A DNA stretch of 64,000 nucleotides from Microbacterium sp. Au-Mic1 (GTDB lineage Bacteria > Actinomycetota > Actinomycetes > Actinomycetales > Microbacteriaceae). Shown piece by piece: positions 18,010-27,518 of the stretch (position 1 is the first letter of the stretch; every line of letters starts with the position of its first letter). The DNA is taken from contig NZ_JAJTTF010000004.1 in the NCBI RefSeq assembly GCF_021341785.1, positions 1-64,000 on the forward strand. Direction: 5' to 3'. A model generated the notes under the pieces. The model did no database searches, was not told the DNA's origin, and saw only the letters and a program-made list of their open reading frames with translations. A program made the translations under genes and the position numbers.

Positions 18010-19122
18010 GTGACCATCACCAAGAAGCTGATCGGCGCGACCATCGCCGCCGGTGTCATCGTCGCCCTCGCAGGTTGCGGATCCGCTCCTGCTCCGGCGA
18101 GCTCGAGCGGCGGTGCCAAGCCGGCCGACGCGAACTTCAAGCCCTGCCTCGTCTCCGACAGCGGCGGCTTCAACGACAAGTCCTTCAACGAGTCGGCCAA
18201 GATCGGCATGGACAAGGCGGCCAAGACCCTCGGCGTGAAGGCCCTCGAGGTCGAGTCGAAGTCGGACAACGACTACAAGAGCAACATCGACTCGCTGATC
18301 TCCGGCAAGTGCACCATGATCATCGGCGTCGGCTTCAAGCTCGACGCCGCGATCTCCACCGCCGCGCAGGCGAACCCGAAGATCAACTTCGGCATCATCG
18401 ACTCGCTGGCCGACACCAACAACGACGGCAAGCCGGACGCGCCGAACATCAAGCCGATCCTCTTCGACACCGCCCAGGCGGCGTACCTCGGCGGCTACGC
18501 CGCGGCGGCATGGTCGGCGCAGGAGGGCGCCAACAAGGTCGGCACCTTCGGCGGAATGAAGATTCCGCCGGTGACGATCTTCATGGACGGCTTCGTCGAC
18601 GGCGTCAAGAAGTACGACGAGGACAAGGGCGGAAACGTCGCCTCGGTCGGCTGGGACAAGGCCGCGCAGGACGGCTCGTTCACCGGCGCCTTCGCCGCGA
18701 ACGACACCGCCAAGCAGACCGCGAACTCGATCCTGGGCCAGGGCGTCGACGTGATCTTCCCGGTCGGCGGTCCGATCTACCTCTCGGCCAGCGCCGCGAT
18801 CAAGGACAGCGGCAAGAAGACGGTCATGCTCGGCGTCGACTCCGACCTCGCCGTGGCCGACCCGTCGGTCGCCGACCAGATCCTGGTCTCGGTCATGAAG
18901 CGCATCGATGACGCGGTCAACACCACGGTCCTCGACGCCGCCAAGGGCAGCTTCGACCCGACCCCGTACGTCGGCACGCTCCAGAACAACGGCGTCGGCC
19001 TGTCCTCGTTCCACGACTTCGAGTCGAAGCTCCCGAAGGGGCTGACGGACGAGCTGAAGGCGCTGCAGGACAAGATCATCAAGGGCGACATCAAGGTCGA
19101 ATCGGCCGCCTCCCCGAAGTAG
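18010..19122 (+). CDS. BMP-family nucleoside-binding lipoprotein of an ABC importer
   Basis: 370 residues. Lipoprotein signal with lipobox LAGC and Cys23. The mature part matches BmpA/PnrA-type purine nucleoside receptors: CLVSDSGGFNDKSFNESAKI, DNDYKSNIDSLISGKCTMII, and GVDSDLAVADPSVADQILVS. It captures nucleosides outside the membrane and delivers them to the permeases encoded downstream. The GTG start is supported by TGGAGG just upstream. A long hairpin separates it from the ATPase gene, which would favour higher levels of the binding protein. Confidence 0.93.
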   Translation: MTITKKLIGATIAAGVIVALAGCGSAPAPASSSGGAKPADANFKPCLVSDSGGFNDKSFNESAKIGMDKAAKTLGVKALEVESKSDNDYKSNIDSLISGKCTMIIGVGFKLDAAISTAAQANPKINFGIIDSLADTNNDGKPDAPNIKPILFDTAQAAYLGGYAAAAWSAQEGANKVGTFGGMKIPPVTIFMDGFVDGVKKYDEDKGGNVASVGWDKAAQDGSFTGAFAANDTAKQTANSILGQGVDVIFPVGGPIYLSASAAIKDSGKKTVMLGVDSDLAVADPSVADQILVSVMKRIDDAVNTTVLDAAKGSFDPTPYVGTLQNNGVGLSSFHDFESKLPKGLTDELKALQDKIIKGDIKVESAASPK

Positions 19123-19133
19123 TCCCCTCTGAC

Positions 19134-19196
19134 GCGGGGCGCTCCGATTCCGCCGTCGCAGCCGCAAGGCTCCGATGGCGGGATCCGGCGCCCCGC
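19134..19196 (+). terminator. Intercistronic hairpin after the binding-protein gene
   Basis: Outer arms GCGGGGCGC (19134-19142) and GCGCCCCGC (19188-19196) with further pairing CCGCC/GGCGG inside, followed by GCTCTTCTTG. It probably ends or attenuates the lipoprotein transcript; the next gene has its own -10 box. Confidence 0.65.
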
Positions 19197-19223
19197 GCTC
19201 TTCTTGAGTCCCCCCTTCCCGGA

Positions 19224-19229
19224 TAGGGT
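19224..19229 (+). promoter_or_regulatory. Predicted -10 box, leaderless start
   Basis: TAGGGT, 7 bases before the ATPase ATG at 19237. Confidence 0.5.
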
Positions 19230-19236
19230 CACAGTT

Positions 19237-20751
19237 ATGAAGCTCGAGCTCCGCGGCATCACCAAGCGCTTCGGATCCCTGGTCGCCAACGATCACATCG
19301 ACGTGGTCGTCGAACCCGGCGAGATCCACGCCCTGCTGGGCGAGAACGGGGCCGGCAAGTCGACCCTGATGAACGTCCTCTACGGCCTGTATCAGGCCGA
19401 CGAGGGCGAGATCCTGCTCGACGGCGTGCCGCAGCACTTCCGCGGCCCCGGCGACGCGATGGCGGCCGGCATCGGCATGGTGCACCAGCACTTCATGCTC
19501 ATCCCGGTGTTCACCGTCGCAGAGAACGTCATGCTCGGGCACGAGCAGTCCAAGGCGCTCGGCGTGCTGGACATCGCGGCGGCCCGTGATCACGTGCGCG
19601 AGGTCGCCTCGCGGTTCGGGTTCGAGGTGGATCCCGACGCGATCGTGGGCGACCTGCCGGTCGGTGTGCAGCAGCGCGTCGAGATCATCAAGGCGCTGAG
19701 CCGCGACGCGAAGGTGCTCGTGTTCGACGAGCCGACCGCGGTGCTCACGCCCCAGGAGACCGACGAGCTCATGGAGATCATGAAGCAGCTGCGCGACGAG
19801 GGCACGGCGATCGTGTTCATCACGCACAAGCTCCGCGAAGTCCGCGCGATCGCCGACAAGATCACCGTGATCCGGCTCGGCAAAGTGGTGGGGGAGGCTG
19901 ATCCCAAGTCCTCCAACACGGAGCTCGCCTCGATGATGGTGGGACGCGCCGTCGAGCTCACGGTGCACAAGGATCCGCCGAAGATCGGCGAGGGCGGACT
20001 GCGCGTGAAGGATCTGCGCGTGATCGCCCCGGACGGGGTCGTGGTCGTCGACGACATCGACTTCGAGGTGCGCCCGGGCGAAGTGCTCGCGATCGCCGGC
20101 GTGCAGGGCAACGGACAGACCGAGCTGGCCGAGGCGATCATGGGGCTCGGTGCGCGCTCGACCGGATCCATCTCGCTGAACGGGGTCGAGCTCATCGGCC
20201 GCAACGTGCACCAGGTGCTCGACGCCGGTGTCGGTTTCGTCCCGGAGGACCGCAACGAGGACGGTCTCGTGGGCGCCTTCTCCGTCGCGGAGAACCTCAT
20301 CCTCGACCGCTCGGACGACCCGAAGTTCACCCGCTTCGGAACAATCCTGCGCGGCGTGCTCGACACCTTCGCGAAGGCCCGGATCTCCGAGTTCGACATC
20401 CGCACGCAGGGGCCGGGCCAGGCGGCCGGCTCCCTCTCCGGCGGCAACCAGCAGAAGGTCGTGATCGCCCGCGAGCTCAACCGCGAGCTCAAGCTGCTGC
20501 TCGCATCGCAGCCGACCCGCGGCGTGGACGTCGGATCCATTGAATTCATCCACAAGCGCATCGTCGCCACCCGCGACTCGGGCATCCCCGTGATCGTGGT
20601 GTCGACCGAGCTGGACGAGGTCACCGCCCTCGCCGACCGCATCGCGGTCATGTACCGCGGCCGCATCGTCGGCATCGTGCCGGGGGACACCCCGCGCGAC
20701 GTGCTCGGCCTGATGATGGCCGGCGAGAACCCGACGGAGGCAGCCGCATGA
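19237..20751 (+). CDS. Nucleoside ABC importer ATPase (two ABC domains)
   Basis: 504 residues. First ABC domain: Walker A LLGENGAGKSTLMN, Walker B VLVFDEPTAVLTPQE. Second domain: degenerate Walker A IAGVQGNGQTELAE and signature LSGGNQQKVVIARE. This asymmetric double cassette is typical of sugar/nucleoside importers of the RbsA/YufO type. The start at 19237 (MKLELRGITKRFGSLVAND) is supported by a TAGGGT box 7 bases before it. Overlaps the first permease by 4 bases. Confidence 0.95.
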   Translation: MKLELRGITKRFGSLVANDHIDVVVEPGEIHALLGENGAGKSTLMNVLYGLYQADEGEILLDGVPQHFRGPGDAMAAGIGMVHQHFMLIPVFTVAENVMLGHEQSKALGVLDIAAARDHVREVASRFGFEVDPDAIVGDLPVGVQQRVEIIKALSRDAKVLVFDEPTAVLTPQETDELMEIMKQLRDEGTAIVFITHKLREVRAIADKITVIRLGKVVGEADPKSSNTELASMMVGRAVELTVHKDPPKIGEGGLRVKDLRVIAPDGVVVVDDIDFEVRPGEVLAIAGVQGNGQTELAEAIMGLGARSTGSISLNGVELIGRNVHQVLDAGVGFVPEDRNEDGLVGAFSVAENLILDRSDDPKFTRFGTILRGVLDTFAKARISEFDIRTQGPGQAAGSLSGGNQQKVVIARELNRELKLLLASQPTRGVDVGSIEFIHKRIVATRDSGIPVIVVSTELDEVTALADRIAVMYRGRIVGIVPGDTPRDVLGLMMAGENPTEAAA

Positions 20752-22055
20752 GCACCGCGACCGAACCTCAGGCGCCCGCGCCCGAGCCGCCGATGACGCG
20801 CAACATCCAGGAGATCCCGGTCTCGAACCGGGTGCTCCGCGAGATCCTGCGGGGCAGCGCGGTGACCACGGTGCTGGCGATCCTGCTCGCGCTGATCGTC
20901 GGCGGCGTCCTGATCGCCGTCACCAATCCCGACGTGCAGACCGCATCCGGGTACTTCTTCGCGCGCCCCGCGGACACGCTGGGCGCTGCCTGGAGCGCGG
21001 TGATCGGCGCGTACTCCGCGTTGTTCAACGGATCGATCATCGACTTCGGAGCATCGGACTTCTGGTCGGCCGTGAAGCCGCTCGGCAACACGATCGGCTT
21101 CGCTGCGCCGCTCATCGCGGCGGGCCTCGGCATCGCGGTCGCCTTCCGCGTCGGCCTGTTCAACATCGGCGCCCGCGGCCAGATGCTCATCGCCTGTGCG
21201 GCGGCGGCGCTGGTCACCTTCCAGCTGAACCTGCCGGCGATCATCCAGATCCCGCTCACCCTGATCGTCGGCGTCGCGGCCGGCGCGCTCTGGGGCGGGC
21301 TCGTGGGCCTGCTCAAGGCCCGCACCGGCGCGCACGAGGTCATCCTCACGATCATGCTCAACTACGTCGCGTTCTACTTCGTGACGTGGATGGTGCAGGT
21401 CCCGCAGCTGCTGCAGCGCCCCGGCCAGATCCAGCCGATCACCCGGCCCACGCCGCCGAGCGCGGTGCTGCCCAAGCTCCCCGGGCTCGACCTGATCGAC
21501 TGGGGCTTCCCGATCGTCATCCTCGCCACGCTGTTCGTGTGGTGGCTCGTCGAGCGCTCCGGTCTCGGCTTCCGCATGCGCGCCGTGGGGGAGAACCCCA
21601 ACGCGGCCCGTGCCGCAGGCATCAGCGTTCCGCGCATCTACATCTACGCGATGCTGTTCTCCGGCGGTCTCGCGGGTCTGGCCGGCATGTTCCAGATCCA
21701 GAGCACGATCACGAGCGGCTTCGACGGCGGCATCGACGCGGGCATCGGGTTCACGGCCATCACCGTCGCCCTGCTCGGCCGCAGCCGCGCATGGGGCACG
21801 TTCTGGGCGGGCCTGCTGTTCGGCGCGCTGAAGGCGGGTTCGTTCCCGATGCAGGCGCTCCAGTCCATCCCCGTCGACATCGTGCTCGTGGTGCAGTCGC
21901 TCATCGTGCTGTTCATCGCGGCGCCCCCGCTGATCCGCACCATCTTCTTCCTGCCCAAGGACGATTCCGAGCGCTCGCAGCGCTCCAAGGCGCGGATCGC
22001 GCGCCGGGCGTCGAAGAACACCGATTCCTCCGACACGAAGGCGGCGGCCGCATGA
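20748..22055 (+). CDS. Nucleoside ABC importer permease 1
   Basis: 435 residues of the BPD_transp_2 type, with about ten transmembrane segments. Characteristic FNIGARGQMLIACAAAALV and VGENPNAARAAGI (EAA-like coupling region). The C-terminal tail after about residue 410 is charged and rich in basic and serine residues. Overlaps both neighbours by ATGA, so the three genes are translationally coupled. Confidence 0.93.
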   Translation: MSTATEPQAPAPEPPMTRNIQEIPVSNRVLREILRGSAVTTVLAILLALIVGGVLIAVTNPDVQTASGYFFARPADTLGAAWSAVIGAYSALFNGSIIDFGASDFWSAVKPLGNTIGFAAPLIAAGLGIAVAFRVGLFNIGARGQMLIACAAAALVTFQLNLPAIIQIPLTLIVGVAAGALWGGLVGLLKARTGAHEVILTIMLNYVAFYFVTWMVQVPQLLQRPGQIQPITRPTPPSAVLPKLPGLDLIDWGFPIVILATLFVWWLVERSGLGFRMRAVGENPNAARAAGISVPRIYIYAMLFSGGLAGLAGMFQIQSTITSGFDGGIDAGIGFTAITVALLGRSRAWGTFWAGLLFGALKAGSFPMQALQSIPVDIVLVVQSLIVLFIAAPPLIRTIFFLPKDDSERSQRSKARIARRASKNTDSSDTKAAAA

Positions 22056-23338
22056 GCACCTCCCTCACCTCGGCACCTGTGCTCGACGCACCGACCGTCG
22101 TCAAGGTGCGCTCTCTGAAGGTCCCGATCACGCTGCTCGCGATCGTGGCGCTGCTGGGGCTGCTGTTCCTGCTCGTCCCCCGCTACGGGACCACCACGTT
22201 CCGCCTGTCCGAGGCGAGCGCGGTGATCCGCCTCGGCGACATCGCGGTGCCCGCGGGTCCGGTGCTCTGGATCACCTGGGTGATCGCGGTCGGGCTCGGC
22301 GTGCTGGCTCTGATCGCCGCGCTGCAGTACCGGAAGGTCCCGCTGTGGGTGCCGATCGTGTACGCGGTGCTCGCGATGACGGCGTTCCTCACCTGGGCGG
22401 GCGCGGGTGCGGCGGGCGCGATCACCCTCACCGGACTGCTCGGCGGATCCATCTCGCTCGCGGTGCCGCTCGTCTTCGGTGCTCTCGCGGGTGTGATCGG
22501 CGAGCGCGCCGGCGTCGTCAACGTCGCGATCGAGGGGCAGTTCCTGCTCGGCGCGTTCACGGCGACGATCCTCGGCTCCCTCACGCACAACCCGTTCGTC
22601 GGGCTCATCGGCGCCATGCTGGGCGGCGTCCTGATCTCGCTCGTGCTGGGCGCGTTCGCGATCAAGTACCTCGTCGACCAGGTCATCGTCGGCGTGGTGC
22701 TGAACGTGTTCGCCTCCGGCCTGACCGGCTTCCTGTACCAGGGCGTGCTCGCGCCGAACGCCCAGACGCTGAACAGCCCCACCCGGTTCTCGCTCATCAA
22801 GATCCCGATCCTCGGTGACATCCCGGTGATCGGCCCCGCCCTGTTCAACCAGACCTTCCTCGTCTATCTGATGTACGTCGTCGTCGCGCTCGTCGCCTGG
22901 GCGATGTACCGCACGCGCTGGGGGCTGCGTGTGCGCGCGGTCGGCGAGCACCCCCACGCCGCGGACACCGTCGGCATCAAGGTCAACCCGACGCGGTTCT
23001 GGAACCTGCAGCTCGCCGGTGCGATCGCCGGTATCGGCGGCGCCTACTTCACGCTGGTCTCGGTACCGCAGTTCACCAAGGACATGACCGCGGGACTCGG
23101 CTTCATCGCGCTGGCCGCGGTGATCTTCGGGCGCTGGGATCCGGTGCGCGCGGCCCTCGCGGCGCTGCTGTTCGGCTTCGCGACCAACCTGCAGAATCTG
23201 CTCGCCGTGCTGCGCACGCCGATCCCCGGCGAGTTCATGCTGATGCTGCCGTACGTGGTGACGATCCTGGCCGTGGTCGGCTTCGTCGGTCAGATCAAGG
23301 CGCCGGCGGCCGACGGCAAGCCGTACATCAAGTCCTAG
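22052..23338 (+). CDS. Nucleoside ABC importer permease 2
   Basis: 428 residues. After an N-terminal extension of about 110 residues with three or four hydrophobic helices, the family core begins: ISLAVPLVFGALAGVIGERA, VNVAIEGQFLLGAFTA, then RVRAVGEHPHAADTVGI as the ATPase-contact loop. Forms the heteromeric channel with permease 1. The start at 22052 is given by the 4-base overlap with the previous stop; cdd follows after 10 bases with an AGGAGG site. Confidence 0.93.
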   Translation: MSTSLTSAPVLDAPTVVKVRSLKVPITLLAIVALLGLLFLLVPRYGTTTFRLSEASAVIRLGDIAVPAGPVLWITWVIAVGLGVLALIAALQYRKVPLWVPIVYAVLAMTAFLTWAGAGAAGAITLTGLLGGSISLAVPLVFGALAGVIGERAGVVNVAIEGQFLLGAFTATILGSLTHNPFVGLIGAMLGGVLISLVLGAFAIKYLVDQVIVGVVLNVFASGLTGFLYQGVLAPNAQTLNSPTRFSLIKIPILGDIPVIGPALFNQTFLVYLMYVVVALVAWAMYRTRWGLRVRAVGEHPHAADTVGIKVNPTRFWNLQLAGAIAGIGGAYFTLVSVPQFTKDMTAGLGFIALAAVIFGRWDPVRAALAALLFGFATNLQNLLAVLRTPIPGEFMLMLPYVVTILAVVGFVGQIKAPAADGKPYIKS

Positions 23339-23348
23339 GAGGGCGTTC

Positions 23349-23744
23349 ATGGACATCGACTGGGACGAGCTGCGCCGCGTCGCCGATGACGCCCAGCGGA
23401 AGGCCTACGCGCCGTACTCGCACTACCGGGTGGGCGCCGCCGCACTCGTGGACGACGGCAGGATCGTCTCGGGCTGCAATGTCGAGAACGCCTCCTACGG
23501 CGTCACCCTGTGCGCGGAATGCGCGATGGTGGGTGATCTGTTCATGTCCGGCGGCGGGCGGCTCATCGCCTTCCTCTGCGTGAACGGCGAGGGCGACACG
23601 ATCATGCCCTGCGGTCGCTGTCGGCAGCTGCTGTACGAGCACTCCGCGCCGGGGATGCTGTTGGAGACCGTGTCCGGCATCAGGACCATCGACGAAGTGC
23701 TGCCCGACGCGTTCGGGCCGAGAGATCTGGAGAACGTCCGTTGA
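23349..23744 (+). CDS. cdd: Cytidine deaminase
   Basis: Converts (deoxy)cytidine to (deoxy)uridine. 131 residues, the small tetrameric form. CNVENASYGVTLCAECAMV contains the N-x-E-N substrate motif and the zinc Cys plus catalytic Glu; MPCGRCRQLLYE supplies the two other zinc cysteines. Part of a nucleoside uptake-and-salvage operon; AGGAGG precedes the ATG. Confidence 0.96.
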   Translation: MDIDWDELRRVADDAQRKAYAPYSHYRVGAAALVDDGRIVSGCNVENASYGVTLCAECAMVGDLFMSGGGRLIAFLCVNGEGDTIMPCGRCRQLLYEHSAPGMLLETVSGIRTIDEVLPDAFGPRDLENVR

Positions 23745-25033
23745 GTGTTGAGCCCTTTGATGCCGTCGACGTGATCCGCGCCAAGCGCGACGGCGGGACC
23801 GTTCCCGAGCCCGCGCTGCGATGGATGGTCGACGCCTACACGCGCGGCTATGTCACGGATCCGCAGATGGCCTCCTTTGCGATGGCGATCTTCCAGCGCG
23901 GCATGGAGCGCGACGAGATCCGCGTGCTCACCGACGCCATGATCGCCTCGGGGGAGCGCATGAGCTTCGGGGCCCTCGGCAAGAGGACCGTCGACAAGCA
24001 CTCCACCGGCGGCGTGGGCGACAAGATCACGCTGCCGCTGGCGCCGCTCGTGGCCAGCTTCGGCGTGGCCGTTCCGCAGCTCAGCGGCCGCGGCCTCGGC
24101 CACACCGGCGGCACGCTCGACAAGCTCGAGTCGATCCCCGGCTGGCGCGCCGCGCTCAGCAACGAGGAGATGTTCGCGCAGCTGCAGGGCGACGTCGGTG
24201 CCGTGATCTGCGCGGCCGGATCCGGTCTCGCCCCGGCGGACAAGAAGCTCTACGCCCTGCGCGACGTCACCGGCACCGTCGAGGCGATCCCGCTGATCGC
24301 GTCGAGCATCATGTCCAAGAAGATCGCCGAGGGCACCGACGCGCTGGTGCTGGACGTCAAGTTCGGTTCCGGAGCCTTCATGCAGGACATCGACCGCGCG
24401 CGCGAACTCGCGCGCACCATGGTGGCGCTCGGCACCGATTCCGGTGTTCAGACGACCGCGCTGCTGACCGACATGAACGTGCCGCTGGGCCTGGCGATCG
24501 GCAATGCGAACGAGGTGCGCGAGTCGGTCGAGGTGCTCGCCGGCGGCGGACCCGCCGACGTGCGCGAGCTCACCCTCGCCCTCGCCCGCGAGATGCTGGC
24601 GCTGAGCGGTCAGCCCGACGCCGACGTGGAGAGGGCGCTGGATGACGGACGCGCGATGGACTCGTGGAAGGCGATGATCCGAGCGCAGGACGGCGATCCG
24701 GACGCAGCACTGCCTTCCGCCCGGGAGACGCACACCGTGACGGCGCCCTCGGACGGGTTCGTGACGCGCATGGACGCGCTGCCCTTCGGCATCGGCGCGT
24801 GGCGGCTGGGGGCGGGCCGCGCCCGCGCCGAGGACGCGGTGGTGTTCGCCGCGGGCATCGACCTGCACGTGAAGCCCGGTGACGCCGTGCGTGCGGGGGA
24901 TCCGGTGTTCACGCTGTCCGCCGACGACGCGGCGCGGTTCGACCGTGCTCTGGACGCGGTGGACGGAGCATGGGAGATCGGTGCCGCGCAGACCGAGCGC
25001 GCGCCCCTCGTGCGCGAGCGCATCACCGCCTAG
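23741..25033 (+). CDS. deoA: Thymidine (pyrimidine-nucleoside) phosphorylase
   Basis: 430 residues. Splits thymidine/deoxyuridine with phosphate. Phosphate-binding signature KHSTGGVGDKITLPLAPLVA and the family signature SGRGLGHTGGTLDKLESIPG are both present; the C-terminal domain ends near HVKPGDAVRAGDPVFTLSAD. The start is a TTG at 23741 overlapping the cdd stop by 4 bases (TTGA); no better ATG exists before the conserved FDAVDVIRAKRDGG. Confidence 0.96.
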   Translation: MSVEPFDAVDVIRAKRDGGTVPEPALRWMVDAYTRGYVTDPQMASFAMAIFQRGMERDEIRVLTDAMIASGERMSFGALGKRTVDKHSTGGVGDKITLPLAPLVASFGVAVPQLSGRGLGHTGGTLDKLESIPGWRAALSNEEMFAQLQGDVGAVICAAGSGLAPADKKLYALRDVTGTVEAIPLIASSIMSKKIAEGTDALVLDVKFGSGAFMQDIDRARELARTMVALGTDSGVQTTALLTDMNVPLGLAIGNANEVRESVEVLAGGGPADVRELTLALAREMLALSGQPDADVERALDDGRAMDSWKAMIRAQDGDPDAALPSARETHTVTAPSDGFVTRMDALPFGIGAWRLGAGRARAEDAVVFAAGIDLHVKPGDAVRAGDPVFTLSADDAARFDRALDAVDGAWEIGAAQTERAPLVRERITA

Positions 25034-25131
25034 GCTGATTCCGGGCGCGGTGTGCGCGCGGCGCCCTGTCCGGTTCCTCTCGGAACATCCCTGACGATTC
25101 CCATCGATCGACCGCTGAGGAAGGATCTGTC

Positions 25132-26247
25132 ATGCCCATCGACGCGAACGGCGACCTGGAGGTCGAGGGCCTGTCCCTCCGGAGTCTTCCCAAGGTCTCC
25201 CTGCACGATCACCTCGACGGCGGGGTTCGTCCCGCCACGATCATCGAGCTCGCCGATGCGGCCGGGATCGAGCTGCCGCACACCGACCCGACCGGGCTCG
25301 CGATGTGGTTCCGCACCCAGGCGTCGGCCGGATCCCTGGTCGACTATCTGAAGACCTTCGACGTGTCGCTCTCCGTCATGCAGAGCGCGGAGAACCTGCG
25401 CCGCATCTCGCGGGAGTTCGTCGAAGACCTGGTGCGCGACGGCGTCGTGTACGGCGAGGTGCGTTGGGCGCCCGAGTTGCACCTCACGGGCGGGCTCAGC
25501 CTGCAGCAGGCGGTCGACGCGGTGCAGGACGGCATCGACGAGGCGGAGGACGCCGCGGAGAGCCACGGCAAGAGCATCCGGGTCGGGCAGCTGCTCTCCG
25601 CCATGAGGCAGACGGACCGCGTGCGCGAGATCGCCGAGCTCGCGGTCGCCAACCGCGATCGCGGCGTGGTCGGCTTCGACACGGCGGGGCCCGAGGCGGG
25701 CTACCCGTCCTCGCGCTATCGCGAGACGTTCGAGTACCTGGCCGGGCAGATGTTCCCGACCACGGTGCACGCCGGTGAGGCGGCGGGTCCGGACTCGATC
25801 CGCTCCGCCCTGGTCGACGGCCGTGCACTCCGGCTCGGTCATGGTGTGCGCATCGCGGAGGATCTGGAGATCGTGAACCGCGACGGCGAGGAGGTGCAGG
25901 TCCGCTTCGGCGATCTGGCGCGCTGGGTGCGCGATCGGGAGATCCCGCTCGAGCTCTCGCCGTCGTCGAACCTGCAGACCGGCGCGATCGCCGCGTGGGG
26001 GACCGAGTTCGCCGACCACCCGTTCGACCTGCTCTACCAGCTGGGTTTCGCGGTGACCGTGAACGTGGACAACCGCACGATGAGCGCGACATCGCTGACG
26101 CGCGAGATGGCGCTGCTCGTGGACGCGTTCGGCTACGACCTCGAGGACCTCGAGTCGTTCCAGTTCAACGCCGCCGCGGGCGCGTTCCTCCCCGTCGAGG
26201 AGCGGGAGGAGCTCGTCGAGCTGATCGCCGAGGGCTTCGATGAGTGA
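25132..26247 (+). CDS. add: Adenosine deaminase
   Basis: 371 residues. Deaminates adenosine/deoxyadenosine to inosine. Zinc ligands and catalytic residues: SLHDHLDGGVRP (H-x-H), TTVHAGEAAGPDSI (H-A-G-E), RLGHGVRI, and the C-terminal NVDNRTMSATSL, where the classic DD pair is replaced by D-N as in other actinobacterial enzymes. Start supported by a GAGGAAGG site. Ends 8 bases inside the following kinase gene. Confidence 0.95.
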   Translation: MPIDANGDLEVEGLSLRSLPKVSLHDHLDGGVRPATIIELADAAGIELPHTDPTGLAMWFRTQASAGSLVDYLKTFDVSLSVMQSAENLRRISREFVEDLVRDGVVYGEVRWAPELHLTGGLSLQQAVDAVQDGIDEAEDAAESHGKSIRVGQLLSAMRQTDRVREIAELAVANRDRGVVGFDTAGPEAGYPSSRYRETFEYLAGQMFPTTVHAGEAAGPDSIRSALVDGRALRLGHGVRIAEDLEIVNRDGEEVQVRFGDLARWVRDREIPLELSPSSNLQTGAIAAWGTEFADHPFDLLYQLGFAVTVNVDNRTMSATSLTREMALLVDAFGYDLEDLESFQFNAAAGAFLPVEEREELVELIAEGFDE

Positions 26248-27118
26248 AGCCCCCGACGCGGGGCGGGTCGCCGTCGTCGGGGCGGTGTCGTGGAACACCA
26301 TCGTGCTGCTGGATCGCCTGCCCGAGCCGACGCCGCACATGCAGTTCGCGGACGCGGATTGGCAGACGGTCGGCGGGACGAGCGCCGGCAAGGCGCTGAG
26401 CCTGCACGGTCTCGGGCGGGCCGTGTCCCTGCGGGCGCGGGTCGGTCGCGACGCGGCGGGACTGCGGATCCGGGACGCACTGGTCAGAGCCGGGGTGCCG
26501 TTGCGCGGTCTGCGCGAGGCCATCGTCTCCGAGCGTCATCTGAACCTCATGACGGCTGCCGGCGAGCGGGTCTCTGTGTTCCTCTCGTCGCCGGAGCTCA
26601 CGCCCGGGTGGGAAGCGCTCGCCGGCGACGAGCCCGCGCTCGCCGGTGCCGCCGCGATCGTGCTCGATCTCTCCGCCGAGGGGCTCGCCGCGGTCGACGA
26701 GGCGCAGACGGCCGGTGCGCCGATCTGGGTCGACCTGCATGACTACGACGGCGCCGCGGAGTTCCACCGGCCGTTCCTCGAGGCTGCCGACGTCGTCTTC
26801 TGCAACGCCGACCGGTTGCCGGATCCCGAGGGCTTCCTGCGCGACCGTATCGATGCAGGCGTCTCGCTCGCGGTCTGCACGCTCGGAGCCGACGGCGCGA
26901 TCGCGGTCGACGGCGAGGGCGTGCTGCATCATGTGGCGGCGGTGCCGGTCGACGTCGTGGACACCAACGGCGCCGGCGACGCGTTCTTCGCGGGCGTGCT
27001 CGACGCGACGCTGGCGGGCCGTGCGGTGCGCGACGCCCTGTCGGCCGGCGCGGCGACGGCCGCGCTGACACTGCGCTCCCGGCATCTGCATCCGCTGCTC
27101 GACGATGTCCTCGCCTGA
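26240..27118 (+). CDS. PfkB family carbohydrate/nucleoside kinase
   Basis: 292 residues. Ribokinase fold: N-terminal VAVVGAVSWNTIVLLDRLPE, the sugar-binding VGGTSAGKALSLHGLG, and C-terminal DTNGAGDAFFAGV, with the catalytic Asp and anion hole. It overlaps add by 8 bases, so it is expressed with the salvage genes; ribose, deoxyribose or a nucleoside are the most reasonable substrates, but this is inference. It overlaps the next transporter gene by 14 bases. Confidence 0.88.
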   Translation: MSEAPDAGRVAVVGAVSWNTIVLLDRLPEPTPHMQFADADWQTVGGTSAGKALSLHGLGRAVSLRARVGRDAAGLRIRDALVRAGVPLRGLREAIVSERHLNLMTAAGERVSVFLSSPELTPGWEALAGDEPALAGAAAIVLDLSAEGLAAVDEAQTAGAPIWVDLHDYDGAAEFHRPFLEAADVVFCNADRLPDPEGFLRDRIDAGVSLAVCTLGADGAIAVDGEGVLHHVAAVPVDVVDTNGAGDAFFAGVLDATLAGRAVRDALSAGAATAALTLRSRHLHPLLDDVLA

Positions 27119-27518
27119 CCCGGCGGGCCGGGCCCCTGATGCCGGGGCCGGCGGTCGTCACCGGCCCAACGCCTGGCCGCCCCTGCTGCTCGCGATCGTG
27201 CTGGAGGTCAGTGCGACGCTCAGCCTGCGAGCGGTGTCGACGGGCGGATCCTGGTGGTGGCTGTGCGTGGTCGTGCTCGGGTACGGCGGGTCGTTCTGGC
27301 TGCTCGGGATCGTGCTCACCCGCGGCATGCCGGTGGGCGTCGCCTACGGCATCTGGTCCGCGATCGGCGTGGCGCTCACCGCGCTCGCGGCCGCCGCGCT
27401 GTTCGCCGAGACCCTGAGCCCGCTCTCCCTCGTCGGCCTCGGCGTGATCATCGCCGGCGTGCTGCTCGCCGAACTGGGCACCCGGCACGCCCGCGGTGCG
27501 TCGGGAGACGCCTCATGA
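27105..27518 (+). CDS. Small multidrug resistance (SMR) family transporter, subunit 1
   Basis: 137 residues with a 25-residue polar N-terminal extension and four transmembrane helices. AIVLEVSATLSLRAV carries the SMR Glu in helix 1; RGMPVGVAYGIWSAIGVALT is the signature of helix 3. Directly followed by, and overlapping by 4 bases, a second SMR gene. Paired SMR proteins generally act as heterodimers; the substrate (drug, guanidinium or polyamine) cannot be deduced. Confidence 0.88.
   Translation: MSSPDPAGRAPDAGAGGRHRPNAWPPLLLAIVLEVSATLSLRAVSTGGSWWWLCVVVLGYGGSFWLLGIVLTRGMPVGVAYGIWSAIGVALTALAAAALFAETLSPLSLVGLGVIIAGVLLAELGTRHARGASGDAS

Noticed and set aside
17965..20553. Minus-strand open frame of about 860 codons opposite the nucleoside ABC genes
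   Set aside because: Antisense shadow; the plus-strand genes have complete ABC and lipoprotein motifs.
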